Assembly (NCBI GenBank): GCA_951213105.1 | Contig: OX578138.1 | Span: forward strand, 96,501,114-96,565,113 | DNA: 64,000 nt | From: Amaurobius ferox | Taxonomy: Eukaryota > Arthropoda > Arachnida > Araneae > Amaurobiidae | Reading direction: 5' to 3' | Shown: one piece after another, positions 10,204 through 22,096 of the stretch | Position numbering within the stretch: the stretch's first letter is position 1 | Layout: every line of letters starts with the position of its first letter | Notes under the pieces: generated by a model | Told to the model about the DNA's origin: nothing | What the model saw: only the letters and a program-made list of their open reading frames with translations | Databases searched by the model: none | Position numbers and translations under genes: made by a program

Positions 10204-12405
10204 TCATTTAGAATCAAACAATGCACAATTTCTTTCTTTGAAAAAGGAATAGTAATAATGTTGTAAAAAATATCTAGGGTAATTTCTTTTTAATGCATCA
10301 TTTATTATTTTATTACATTCATAAATGCAGTCTTTTTTAAAAGTACTGTAGTTTCTGTTTCTTCTGAAGTACCCGACAATAATATTTCTGAATATATTTT
10401 TAGTGAGGTTTGAATTCCAATCAATAATATTATTAATTTTGATATTGTATGAATTTCTCTTGTCGTGTATGGTTGTATAAATTCCATACTGTTGGTGTTT
10501 TCTTATTGACAAGTCCAGGAAGTCTGTCGATCCATCCTCATTGATCGGGTTTTCAATTAAGTCTAATTCCCTTGGGTAGAATGCAAAATCTATGTCAGGG
10601 GTGTTTGCATAACCCCCTAATATCACATCGTCAACATAACGGAAATAAGGTATTTCCGATAATATATGGGTTCCTCTTTCATATTTGAATAGATAAATAT
10701 CCGCCAATATTGATGAGCATGCACCACCCATGGGTATGCCTTTGACCTGTTTGTAGTAATGCGTACCGTCATATAGTATGTTTTCATTCAATACTAACTC
10801 AATCAAATCCAAATATCTTCTGAGAGTTATATATGGTTTTAAATTATATTCCTCATGTAATTCTTTCAAGATCATTTGTAGGTTTGTTAAATCGATGTTA
10901 TTAAACAGATCCCGGAAATCGTAGCTTCTGAAGTTCAAATCTTTATGGCAAAATTTCAGTCGGTCTATCAATTCCTGTCCGTTTTTTAACATTATGGAGT
11001 TTTGCTTCTTAATATCAGTTATAACATATTGGAGTAATTTCAGAAGTTTTTTATTTGCTTGTTCCAGGTACGATCCGCATCCCACTGTTACAGTACGGAA
11101 CTTGACTGGTTTTTTGTGTAACTTGGGAATAAGGATCAAGTATGGAAATTTTACTGATTTAATATCCATACCAATTCTTTTATACAGTGCTTTTATTCTA
11201 TTAGTGATGATTGATTCGTTGCTAGGAATTAAGGTATACATGGCACTATCCTTATAGCATTGTGTTAAAGTATCGACATAGAATTTTTTACACGTGAATG
11301 CAAAATTCGATACGATTTTGTCGGTGTATGTCATTACGAATTCTTCATTAAAATGTTTGATTGAAGACGGAAATCGAGAACCTCCTGAATCCTTGTTTCT
11401 TCTCGGGTAGAATTGGCAAAAAGCACTGTAAAAGGCATATTTCCATGCGTTAAAAGTTTGTACAGGTATACTGTGTTTGACTGCCATCTTGTATATGAAG
11501 GTTTCCAGATCGTAATTAAATTCATTATAAATATTATTAAATTCTTGTATTCGGTACTTAGTACCAAGTTGTAATAAGTTTTTGAGTTTATTATCTTTTA
11601 TAAAATCTAAGTTTCCAGTAATTATATGCTTGTGGTAGGGATCACAATGTATATTTTTATGACATTGACAGGATTCAATATTAAATGAAGACACAGTTTT
11701 ACATAATTTATTGTAGTTGAATAATCTTCTTCCGTTGGTTCTTACAAAGCGATAGGATATCTTAATATTTAGATTAGGCAAAGGAAGACGTTCTTCTATA
11801 TTATGTAATATATGGTTGAATGGAATATTTTCGAACATTTTATTCTTAAATGTTGTGATAAAAAATTCTTTTGATTTGTTAATTTGATATTTTGGTTCAA
11901 GTGCTACGTTATATTTTGCGGCTCTGAGTTTAATTAAATCCAGAATGATGTCTATATTAGTGTTTTTATCTTCTGTATTGCAGTTATTTTCACTTAAATT
12001 GATAATAAAATTCCATATACGTTGTAAGTATTTGATCTTTATACTGTTGGCTATATTCTTGATCCATCCGAATTTCACCGTTATTTCTGTTTTTATGAAG
12101 TCTGAGATTTTTTCTTCTGTTTTGATGTAATTAAATTGTTGCTTTTTATTTCCTCTTTGGTGTCTATAAGTTTTCTTAGGTATTGAATTTTCAAAGAGAG
12201 GGTATGTTTGACTATTCCTGCATCTTTCTTTATTGCAATTTTCCTTGAATAATAAAGTATTCAGACCATATGGATATGCAGAATTATATTGCTTTATATG
12301 GGTGTTTTCCCACCACAAGCGTTCAGAAAGTTCTGGTACTATATCAATAATAGTTACCATAATATTGCTGAAGGGGTGTACTTGAAAATGCCGTATTTCT
12401 AACAT
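10204..12405 (-). CDS. Penelope-like element reverse transcriptase (N-terminal endonuclease type), N-terminally truncated
   Basis: The frame has 733 codons from the ATG at 12405 and no internal stop. Residue numbers count from that ATG. The first 50 residues end in YNSAYPYGLN (40-49), which resembles the C-terminal end of the GIY-YIG nuclease in PLEs that carry it at the N terminus. A cysteine cluster CQC...C..H (246-258) followed by HIITGNLDFI fits the CxC zinc motif of the same group. The reverse-transcriptase part has PKLHK (427-431), motif A YDFRDLFNNI (Asp 496), motif B GIPMGGACSS (556-565), motif C YVDD (590-593) and FLDLSI. No GIY-YIG domain follows the polymerase, so the domain order is permuted relative to Penelope itself. 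From the family I infer target-primed reverse transcription in the nucleus. The copy is probably unable to move alone because most of the nuclease is missing. Assignment to the Naiad-like clade is my inference. Confidence 0.85.
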   Translation of the reverse strand: MLEIRHFQVHPFSNIMVTIIDIVPELSERLWWENTHIKQYNSAYPYGLNTLLFKENCNKERCRNSQTYPLFENSIPKKTYRHQRGNKKQQFNYIKTEEKISDFIKTEITVKFGWIKNIANSIKIKYLQRIWNFIINLSENNCNTEDKNTNIDIILDLIKLRAAKYNVALEPKYQINKSKEFFITTFKNKMFENIPFNHILHNIEERLPLPNLNIKISYRFVRTNGRRLFNYNKLCKTVSSFNIESCQCHKNIHCDPYHKHIITGNLDFIKDNKLKNLLQLGTKYRIQEFNNIYNEFNYDLETFIYKMAVKHSIPVQTFNAWKYAFYSAFCQFYPRRNKDSGGSRFPSSIKHFNEEFVMTYTDKIVSNFAFTCKKFYVDTLTQCYKDSAMYTLIPSNESIITNRIKALYKRIGMDIKSVKFPYLILIPKLHKKPVKFRTVTVGCGSYLEQANKKLLKLLQYVITDIKKQNSIMLKNGQELIDRLKFCHKDLNFRSYDFRDLFNNIDLTNLQMILKELHEEYNLKPYITLRRYLDLIELVLNENILYDGTHYYKQVKGIPMGGACSSILADIYLFKYERGTHILSEIPYFRYVDDVILGGYANTPDIDFAFYPRELDLIENPINEDGSTDFLDLSIRKHQQYGIYTTIHDKRNSYNIKINNIIDWNSNLTKNIFRNIIVGYFRRNRNYSTFKKDCIYECNKIINDALKRNYPRYFLQHYYYSFFKERNCALFDSK

Positions 12406-13753
12406 TTCGGGACCTCTAGAAAACAAAAAAACTACTTTTAGCTTAACGTTTGTGCGTGTGTCTGTCTGTGTGACTCTCTGTGTGTCTGTCTGTGTGTCTG
12501 TGCTATGTATGTATCCACTCTAACTCAAAAACTAATGGACCGAATTTCATAAAATTTGTTAGGTAAGTCACTTGGATGTGACCCTGGTGCTGATGAGTTT
12601 TTGGTACAATTTTCATTTATCCGCTCTAGCTAAAATATTATTTGATCAAATTTTACAAAATTTGGTGGATAAGTTACTTGTGAGATACTCTAGTGCTGAT
12701 CAGAATTCGGTACGATTCGGAAAGGAAGAACCCGCCTTTTTTTACGAAATGGCCCGCAAAAGTTTCATGTATCCACTCTAGCTAAAGTACTAATTGACCA
12801 AATTTCACAAAATTTGGTAGATAAGATTCTTGTGGGATACTCTGGTTCTTATTAGATTTTGGTACTATTCGGAAAAGAACAACCTGCCTTTTTTACGAAA
12901 TGGCTCGCAAAAATCTCCCAAATCTCAAAAATAGACAAAGTAGTGTATGCTCAAATGTATCAATTAAATTCTTATTTTATACGCGATTTTTGAAGAAGAA
13001 AATAATATAACACACTCCATTGTACTTTAGGACTAACCGTTCTCAAGACATTTGAGATTTCTTGAATTTTTGTTACGCCGATTTCGGAAAAGATACCCAA
13101 TTACCAAATAAAAACAAAAAATGAATTAAAAATGCAAATTTAGTGTTATTTGGTTCAAATAAACTCAATCCAATGAATTATTAATTAAATAAAGAAAATA
13201 TGAATTTGAATCTGCAGGGAAAGTCATGTGCTGCCCACATCAGATTTTTAGTTCTAGTGGTGTTTCTAGGTATACGGAGCTGGTTTCTTTAAATGGTCTT
13301 CTGAAGGAGGACATCATTTTTTAGTAGAATTGCCATACCTAGATATTGCTTAAAATCCTGGAGTGAGAAATTAAGCAATTTCCATTTATAATTAAAATGG
13401 AATTGAAATACATGAAGATATAGATAAATTCCGAGAGTTTTGAGCTTAATATTTAATTACAAAACATTTCAGGTATGGCCTAGCTTAAAAAATAGTGTTT
13501 TATAGCAGGAGGTTGACCGCACCTAGTCTTGCTTGGAAGATATGGAATGTATAGTAATTTAACAAGTCCCCTATGCACGATTGGAGTACTGTAATTGATT
13601 GAAATCATGGATTCAATCAAGGATGACCGGCTTTTATCCTGGTTCACCACTATTAATGTCTTAACCCTCGAAATTAAGTATAATTTGCACTTCGTCAAGT
13701 CAGTACAGGTTTTATTATAACACGTTATGGTAAAATGTTTGTAAACATTTAAG

Positions 13754-13756
<3 letters not shown>
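12402..13756 (+). repeat. 1,355-bp direct repeat flanking PLE1, copy 2
   Basis: This is the second copy of 8476-9830. It lacks the first 85 bp of HP1b (the hairpin) and abuts the PLE1 frame, so its left edge is not a natural HP1b end. On the right it runs into (TA)n and then an HP3 element, which would be the original right flank. This order (flank, PLE, same flank) is what a very long target-site duplication would give. Confidence 0.9.

Positions 13757-13850
<94 letters not shown>
13757..13850. repeat. (TA)n microsatellite
   Basis: A pure TA tract of about 94 bp. It is probably the original target tract into which PLE1 inserted, next to HP3. Confidence 0.9.
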
Positions 13851-13851
<1 letters not shown>

Positions 13852-14350
13852 CCATTTTCTCATAGTATACAGTATAAAAGTATTGTTTTCACGAAAATTT
13901 TTGATTTCAAAATTATGAGGCCAATATATATTAAGACCCCTGGGACACGTTTTGACTATTTAAGAGAGATAGAGTGATGTCCGTCTATCTGTGGTCGGTT
14001 TCTTGTGTACATAATAGCTGCTACAAATATCAATGGATTTTCGCAAAAATTCTAGAACTAAATATATATTTTTTTTAATTCGACTGAAAATTTCAAAGTT
14101 ATTCGATATGTTATATTTTTTAACATGACGGCATAGGACAAAAGTTGACATATTTATACATAAAAGGGGATATTTATAACTTAATAAATACGAAACCTAG
14201 CAATTTCAACCATTGAAGTGAAAAAAATTCTCGATGCAATTTGACGCTATTAGCCCCCGAGGGGGGAGGGTAACTTCCTCCCCCCAGAGAGGTACATGAT
14301 CAAACTTGGTATCAATCAAAAGGTTTTCAAGCCCTTTTAAACATGGGTAG
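13851..14350 (+). repeat. HP3 family element, copy 1
   Basis: It matches 52822-53420 block by block: CACGAAAATTTT, ACACGTTTTGACT, GCATAGGACAAAA, GACATATTxATxCATAAAAGG, and TTAGCCC(C/T)CC followed by a G-rich run. The left hairpin is degraded here and abuts the TA tract. No coding potential is seen. Confidence 0.65.
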
Positions 14351-16297
14351 CATGTGATAATTGTGATTATTTCGACCAACCATACATATTTTGCTAATAT
14401 TTTCTTGCAAAATTTAAAAACAAATTACAAGGTGGTTGTCTATTAGTATCCCATTTGCTGATAAGTGTTATATTATAATGACCACGGTATATTATAATGA
14501 TCACATTCTGCATAATAAGCAATGTTATTATGCAGAATTCCATTATTCCATATGCAGAATTCCATTAACTTCTGTCCTGCACATTGGTTACGCTTATAAT
14601 GAATTCCAAGCGTTGCAAAATTAGTCAAAATACACTGATTAATATTCTATAGTTAATGAGCACATTGTTTAAATGATTCAAGACTATTGTATTTGTTTAA
14701 ATAATAACTTTAAGATAAAAGTGCGTTATTTAAGTTCCTCTCTCATATCCTTGTGGAATAATTATTCGATCGATACATTATTGAATGTTACTTACATATT
14801 AGAAGAAAAAATATAATTCCATAATTTTAATTAGAAAGTATCCGTTGGAATTCACAAGGGAGACTTAATACCGTTTAAATTAATAAAATTGTTTCACTGA
14901 AGATGTTACACTTCTTTTTTTTTTAAAAAAAGCTTTTGAATGGGATTTGTGTAGTAAAGTTTATTAGCGCATGCAAATATGTACATTAATTATATGAATT
15001 AATTAAGTACTCTGCACTTTTTATCCCTTTTCAAACTAATTATCTAATAAGAAAATATCATTTTCTAGTGATTGATATTTTAATTGTAACAATATGAGAT
15101 AGGGTAGTGAAATAATTAATTTTACTTAGATGAAATTTCAAACAATATTTAGGGCATTATATTTTTCTAAAAGGATAGTTTCGCCAATTTGTAGATTTAG
15201 CATTTTTATTTAGTTTATGAAATTTTTAATTAAGCCGTAGTAAACAGAAAACTAAATATAAATCAGTTAAGTACAGCACTTAATTGATAGATTGTATCAG
15301 CCGGTGTCAGAGGCGAAACCTCTTTCTTCAGGATGACAAGACACGACAATCACTTCATTCAAAGAAAGAAAGAAACATAATTAGTTCCAAACATATTACA
15401 ATGCCATTGTTCTTACAAAAACTAATAATAAAATAAGCATCTAATTCTGAGAATCTACTATAATTAGAACTTAGATGATAATTGATGTGGATTCAGCATT
15501 ACATTCTGGCAGAGGTAGGGGTGGGATTTCACTAAAGACTTTCACATCCGGATCCTTTCCTTCACCAATTCAACAATTTTCATTTTCCTTAAAATATATT
15601 TTTTTCAAAATTGGTGTTAAAGAGAGCTTAGATTAAAAATGATATGGAGAATCAAACTCGGGTGGACGTATGGTAGTTTAGAAAGAATTTTCATTTTCGG
15701 CACTGTTTCCTCTTCAGTTTCAAAAATGTTTCCTGAAACATCTATTTCTTACGATTGGCTATCTATTTAGAAGATGACTGGTTTGGGGACTAACTAAGAA
15801 TTTCCACTTTCGGTTCTGCAAATATCACTTCCGATTAAAAATATCATATTATATTTTCTTTATAACATCTCTAGTGGCTATAAATAGATCTTTAATGATG
15901 AATGATATAGAATCAATATCGAATTTCGAAGGGGGGTTGGAATTTCGCTAAATATTTCCCCTTGCATTTCTAGAGGATTTCATTTTCAGTTTTTTTTTTT
16001 CAAAAAGGTATATGACGATACAAAACATTGTGTACAGAAAAGTGAAAAATGTCTAATAGCTAAGTCAGAAATGAAGCGGAATACTTGCTACCATATAAAG
16101 ACTGCTTCGTCTTGCTTTCTTTACATTAGTACATTTTTAATATCCATCTTTATCAAATGTAGTTTATAGTATTTATTTTCATGACTGTTGTATTTCTTTT
16201 ATACCGTATTCTATTAGGAATATGAAATCCAATTAGTTTTGATTCTTCATTAATTTATATTTATATTAAAATGATAAGCCCGTCATAAGACTTGATA
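14351..16297. other. Unassigned AT-rich stretch
   Basis: Nothing is recognised in either strand. There are short inverted TGCAGAATTCCATTA-type repeats near 14530-14570, where AT(T/A)ATGCAGAATTCCATTA occurs twice. Open frames are short and AT-driven. Confidence 0.5.
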
Positions 16298-16945
16298 AAG
16301 TTGCAAATATTATCTCAGATCCGCCATTCATAAAATATTATCTCAGATCCGCCATTCATAAAATATTATCTCAGATCCGCCATTCATAAAGTTGCAAAAT
16401 ATTATCTCAGATACGCCATTCAGAAAGTTGCAACATATTATCTCAGATCCATAATTCATAAAGTTACAAAATATTATCTCAGATCCGCCATTCATAAAGT
16501 TGCAAAATGTTATCTCAGATCCACCATTCATAAAGTTGCAAAATATTACCTCGGATCTACCTTTCATAAAGTTGCAAAATATTATTTCAGATCCTCCATT
16601 CATAAAGTTGCAAAATATTATCTCAGATCCGCCATTCATGAAGTTGCAAAATATTTTCTCAGATCTACCTTTCATAAAGTTGCAAAATATTATTTCAGAT
16701 CCGTCATTCATAAAGTTGCAAAATATTATCTCAGATCCGCCATTCATAAAGTTGCAAAATGTTATCTCAGATCCAGCATTCATAAAGTTGCAAAATATTG
16801 TCTCAGATCTACCTTTCATAAAGTTGCAAAAGATTATTTCAGATCCGCCATCCGCCATTTATGAAGTTGCAAAATATTATCTCAGATCCGCTATTCATAA
16901 AGTTGCAAAATATTATCTTAGATCCGCTTTTCATAAAGTTGCAAA
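16298..16945. repeat. 36-bp minisatellite, about 18 units
   Basis: The unit is built on ATAAAGTTGCAAAATATTAT followed by CTCAGATCCGCCATTC. About 18 copies are present, with substitutions and a few shortened units (for example at 16325-16380 and 16850). Because 36 is divisible by three, both strands stay open: minus 16858-16343 reads repeats of NFMNGGSEIIFC, and plus 16500-16961 reads repeats of FIKLQNIISDPP. The frames follow from unit length, and I see no evidence of a real protein. Confidence 0.9.
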
Positions 16946-17499
16946 AGATATGAGTTCCTAATATCCACATTCGCATGTGAGCCGCGCACCTTTTCCATTC
17001 AATATTATTATTTCTTATACAACGCCCTACCCAAGCCAATATACCATACCATCCCCTAACATAACGCAATTAGTCTACGTTCCCTTTGACCCTGAACGAA
17101 TAACCCATAACAAACAAATTAATCAATTTTAAAACCTCAACCTTTTTTTTTTCAAGTTTTCAATTACTGGTCATACTATGGAGATAAAAAAGACTGACTA
17201 TTTCTAGCTTTATGGGTCATATAAATCAGCTCAAACTAATCTATCTATCAATCAATTTTACATACATTTTATTGTTTAAAACATGACTTTAGAAATAAAG
17301 GAGAAAGCATGTCTCTCTATCTCCATGTATTAAATATTCAACTTCGAACATTATAAATTGGAATGACCTTTCAACATATTGGACCTCAATGTTAACTTTG
17401 TTATTCAGTTGGATCAGGGAGGTAACGTGATGGTCTCATTTCTAATTCTATGAGCAGAATGCAGTTGTCCTTTTAATTTTTTCATTAAATTTTCCTGAC
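16946..17499. other. Unassigned stretch
   Basis: Nothing is recognised between the minisatellite and the SINE1 copy. Confidence 0.4.
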
Positions 17500-17757
17500 C
17501 ATGCAATTTCATCATATTGTGGCAATGGTTCCAATCTGATATATCCTTGATCCAGTACGAGCGACATCCACAGAGATCATAACCTCATTCCCCTACCACC
17601 AACCTCACGGAAGGACTTTGAGACCCACATATTTAACGTGCCCGTACTCCTCGTGAACACAAGGACAGTTTGAGTAGAGTTGAGAATCGAACTTGGGTCC
17701 GCGGAGTGCAATCCGCGTGCCTTAAATACAGGGCTGTCTGTCCCTCCCCAAATATAA
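17500..17757 (-). mobile_element. SINE1, tRNA-derived, old copy
   Basis: In reverse complement the head reads GGAGGGACAGACAGCCCTGT, then AAGTTCGATTCTC (B box). The body follows with CACGTTAAATATGTGGGTCT and TCCGTGAGGTTGGTGGTAGG. The 3' part past 17575 is diverged and its tail is not clear. Confidence 0.65.
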
Positions 17758-18938
17758 CGTGTTCTAAAATAGAACTCTAAAACATTTACAATTATATATC
17801 CTTATAGGTCTTTCAATGGTATACAAATTCAATTGTTTACAGTTCATAGCTAGTCGAAATTCGAACTACCTTTTCAAAACAGTTCAAAATATTGACACTT
17901 CGAAATTATACCCACAATTTTTTTTATAACTAATTATCTAATTCGAATTCAAATTATATTTTCTTATACGATTTTTGTAAATTCAATAAATTTCTGGTAT
18001 ATTGTTTATACCTAACCCTTTTGGTGTTCACAAAATAAGCATTACACTTTTTAAAATGCCGAAAATTTCAATTGATTTTTTTTTTTTTCTTTTTTGGTTT
18101 TAGACAAAAATGTTCAAATTGTTAAAACATTTGAAACATTTTTATATATTCATAAAGTGTTCCTTATTTTCGTCTAAACAAGTATAAATAGTTCAAAATC
18201 TTATCTATTATATTCAGAGACATAAGTGTATAAAATGTTTGCATTTTCATAACTGCGATTGCAGCTTGATACCCTGACCATAGATGTGTTTAATACAAAT
18301 ATATATATTTCACAAGACATGGATATATTTCACAAAATACAAAATAATTTGGAACACATGTAATTTAGATTGATTGCTTTGTTTTCCCTTTGTACATTAT
18401 TCGTTGTTAAAAGAATATTTTTCGTAAATATTTCAGAAAAGATGACTTTATAATTTTAATTAAGATGCATTTCAGTACCACAAGGGAACACGCTTTAATT
18501 AATACATTAAAGTATCCTGCCGACAAATTATATCACTAAAATATAATAAAGTTGTTTTCTCCAGCATTATTGACTTTGGAATATTAATTCAGTACCCTAA
18601 TTGAGTGCCGTGCTACAATTTTGTTTATATAAAAACTAATTATGTACAGATATTTATTTTCTTTTAGCGGTTCATGATATTTTAATTGTAGCAATCTGCA
18701 CACTAATAATGAACAATTTGTCTTTACTATTCTTAATTTGATTAAAAAATCGCATTGAATGCGCTTTTCACACTTACTATATAGTGCCTTTGAAATTCCC
18801 AAATAAGTAATTAATTTATAAAATAAATTCATTACTTGTTTGATTGTGAATCATAATATTTAAATTAGAAATTAATTAGTTGCTGCTCCCAACATTTTAC
18901 TTTATAAGGAATGTATTGTTTTACATTTTAAATTATTA
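17758..18938. other. Unassigned AT-rich stretch
   Basis: No element or gene is recognised. A minus 82-codon frame at 18832-18584 shows no recognised domain. Confidence 0.45.
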
Positions 18939-19151
18939 CTTTGCTGCAATACATGATAATGTATATGGAATGTATTATAATGGCTTCGAAAATCACGACA
19001 CGACTTTTCGACGGATTTACACTTTTCGAGAACTCTAGAATACGAAAACACTATTTATGGCTTGACGCCAATGTGTGTGTGTGTATCTGTTTGCCTTCAC
19101 GATGTATGTATCCACTCTAACTCAAAACTAATTTCTGTTAGGAAATTGAAA

Positions 19152-19735
19152 AAAATCTGCTGAGAGCAGCACATGACTTTCCTTATATAATGCAATGACT
19201 TTACTACTGTTACAATAAAAAAATGGATTATTTTTATAGTAGTTATTTATATTATTTTCAAGATATTGAATTTTCGTCAATGAGTCGTCATTTTCCATGT
19301 CGTCATCATCAATGAGTCGTCATTGGTTTAGCGTCATTTCCATCCATTTGGCGAGTGTTTCGTTAATTTAGCACCATTTAAAAAAGTCGCCAATTTGGCG
19401 ATATTCCACCAAATTCGTCTCCAAAATCTCGCCAAGCGTTAAAGACGAAGAAATAAGTTATTTTTACAGCAGATAAATTGACTATTGGCGTTCAAATCCA
19501 AAAGTATTACTCAAAGTATCTTTCTCATAAATGGAACGAGCTAGATTCATGAGAATGATGTCACCAAATTTATCGCATGGTATTACATATGAAAAGTGAA
19601 CATGTTCCTCAATTGGAAATATATTTTTTTGTTTTATATGACTTTTTGATAATTTTTTTTAAATTGTGCAATATCTCGAGAACGGTTCATGCTAGCGTTC
19701 TAAAATTTATGTCAATCGCTTATTGTCAATCGCTT
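19152..19735 (-). mobile_element. HP1 element, truncated, nested in HP1b
   Basis: It starts with the inverted terminus AATCTGCTGAGAGCAGCACA then TGACTTTCC and runs through the CGCCAA blocks and ATCTCGAGAACGGTTCATG. It stops at about 19735, before the microsatellite and hairpin. Confidence 0.7.
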
Positions 19736-20080
19736 ATATTAATTCTTGTGCTAATTAGATTTTGGTATGATTCGGGAGAAAATAACTTGCCTTTCTTAGC
19801 GAAATGGCCTGCAATGTAACCACTCTATATAAGAAGCTAATTGACCAAATTTAACAATTTTTGTTAGTTAGTCACTTGTGGGTTACTGTAGTGCTCGTTA
19901 GATATTGGTACGATTAGAAAAAAAAGAGTCTGCCTTTTTGCAGAGAAATAAATCGACAAGATCTAAAATAAAATACTACAAATGTATCAATTAAATGCTT
20001 CTTTCATACGGAATGTTTGACGATGAAAAGAATACGATCGACCCTATTACTCTAGGATTGATCATTATCGAGGTATTTGT

Positions 20081-20237
20081 TACTTTCCTTATATACATAA
20101 TGTATAAGGAAAGTATTGTGACGGGGTCGAATATTCGAATTCGAGTATTCGACGGGAGAACACGTTTCAAGCATCCCTGATCACGAATCAAACATTTTTG
20201 AGATGATGTCTGTGTGTGTGTGTGTGTGTGGGTGAAA

Positions 20238-20274
<37 letters not shown>

Positions 20275-21040
20275 AGTGAGGCTTTGGAGACGATATCTCA
20301 CGAGCAAATACAGCGATTCGAATGAAATTTGGTACAAAATTCACAATCCGCGAATACTGGAAGCCTATTGTTTTTAAACGTAATCGATTGTTCAGAACCC
20401 CCTAAATTTTCGACTAAAATTTTGAAAAAATCGTCAAAAAATCAAAACCTTTAATAAAGTTACACATATAGACATTTCTTACGTAAGTTGTCCTTAGAAA
20501 ACGATTGACATAAATTTTAGAACGCTGGCATGAACCATTCTCGAGATATTGCACATTTTTTAAATAAATTTATCAAAATCCCATAAATAAAAAAAAAATA
20601 TTTACTGTTGAGAAACATGTTCACTTGTCATATGTAATATCATGTGATAAATTTGGTGACATCATTCTCGTGGATCTAGCTAGTTCCATTCATGAGAAAA
20701 GATACTTTGAGTAATACTTTTATATTTGAACGCCAATAGTTATTTATCTGCTATAAGAATAACTTATTTCTCTATCAATAACGCTTGGTGAGATTTTGGC
20801 GCCGAATTTGGCAGAATTTCGCTAACTTGGCGACTTTTTAAATGTTGCTAAAATAACAAGAAACTCACCAAATGGATAAAAATAATGCTAAATCAATAAA
20901 AATGACGACTCATTGACGGAAATGCAGTATCTTGGAAATAATATAAGTATCTACTATAAGAATAACATTATTTTAACTGTAAAAGTAGTAAATCCATTGC
21001 ATTATATAAGGAAAGTCATGTGTTGCCCACATCAGATTTT
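20081..21040 (+). mobile_element. HP1 element, complete
   Basis: The left hairpin is at 20082-20114 (ACTTTCCTTATA...TATAAGGAAAGT). (TG)n tracts follow at about 20210-20270. The middle contains AGATATTGCACATTTTT and the TTGGCGACTTTTTAAATG block. The right end is ATAAGGAAAGTCATGTGTTG then CCCACATCAGATTTT. The ATAAGGAAAGT near the right end is an inverted match to the hairpin arm. Confidence 0.85.
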
Positions 21041-21046
21041 GTTTTT

Positions 21047-21172
21047 TACTTTCCTTATATACATAATGTATAAGGAAAGTATTGTGACGGGGTCGAAAAT
21101 TCGAATTCGAGTTTTCGACGGGAGAGCACGTTTCAAACATCCCTGATCACGAATCAAACATTTTTGGAGTGA

Positions 21173-21216
<44 letters not shown>

Positions 21217-22054
21217 TATGTGTGTATGTGTGTGTGTCAGTGAGTCTGTGGAGACGATAACAGACGAACGAATGGACCGATTGGAACCAAATTTGGTACA
21301 AAAATCACAATCCGTAAACACTGGAAGCCTATTGTTTTTATACGTAATCGAATGTTCAGAACCTCCCTAAATTTTCGAATGAAATTTTGAAAAAATCGTT
21401 AAAAAATCAAAACCGCTAATAAAGTTACGCAAATAGACATTTCTTATGTAATTTTTCATTAGAAAACGATTGGCATAAATTTTAGAAGGCTAACATGAAC
21501 CGTTCTCGAGATATTGTACATTTTTCAAAAAAATTATGAAAAAGTCACATAAAAAAAATTCCTATTGAGAAACATGTTCACTTTTCATATGTAATACCAT
21601 GCGATAAATTGAGTGACATCATTCTCGTGGATCTAGCTCGTTCCATTCATGAAAAAATATACTTTGAATAATACTTTTGTATTTGAACGCCAATAGTCAT
21701 TTATCTGCTGTAAGAATAACTTTTTTCTTAGTGCATAACTCTTGGCGAGATTTTGGCGACGAATTTGGCGAAATGTCGCCAACTTGGCGACTTTTTGAAA
21801 TGTTGCCAAATTAACGTAAATCTCGTCAAATGGATAAAAATGACGCTAAATCAATGAAAATGACAACTAATTGTCGAAAATTCAATATCTTGGAAAGAAT
21901 ATTAGTATCTACTATAAGAAAAACCTATTACTTTCCTTATATACATAATGTATAAGGAAAGTATTGTGACGGGGTCGAAAATTCGAAATCGAGTTTTCGA
22001 CGGGAGAGCACGTTTCAAGCATCCCTGATCACGAATCAAACATTTTTGAAGTGA

Positions 22055-22096
<42 letters not shown>

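Larger units (their letters stand above)
9831..12401 (-). mobile_element. PLE1, 5'-truncated Penelope-like retroelement
   Basis: The unit comprises the 3' (TA)n, about 340 bp of 3' non-coding sequence (9863-10203) and one long reverse-transcriptase frame. Its 5' end is cut where the flank copy begins (12402), only three bases into the predicted ATG, so the upstream part of the endonuclease domain is missing. The flanks are near-identical 1,355-bp direct repeats. In known PLEs such repeats can be element-internal (pseudo-LTRs), but here they contain the unrelated HP1b element, which favours duplicated target DNA. Confidence 0.8.

Noticed and set aside
8476..13756. PLE pseudo-LTRs as the explanation of the 1,355-bp repeats
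   Set aside because: The repeat contains an HP1b element that extends beyond the repeat only at copy 1, which fits duplicated flanking DNA better. The alternative stays open until other copies are examined.
16343..16858. 171-codon repeat protein
   Set aside because: The frame is a consequence of the 36-bp unit length, and the opposite strand is equally open.
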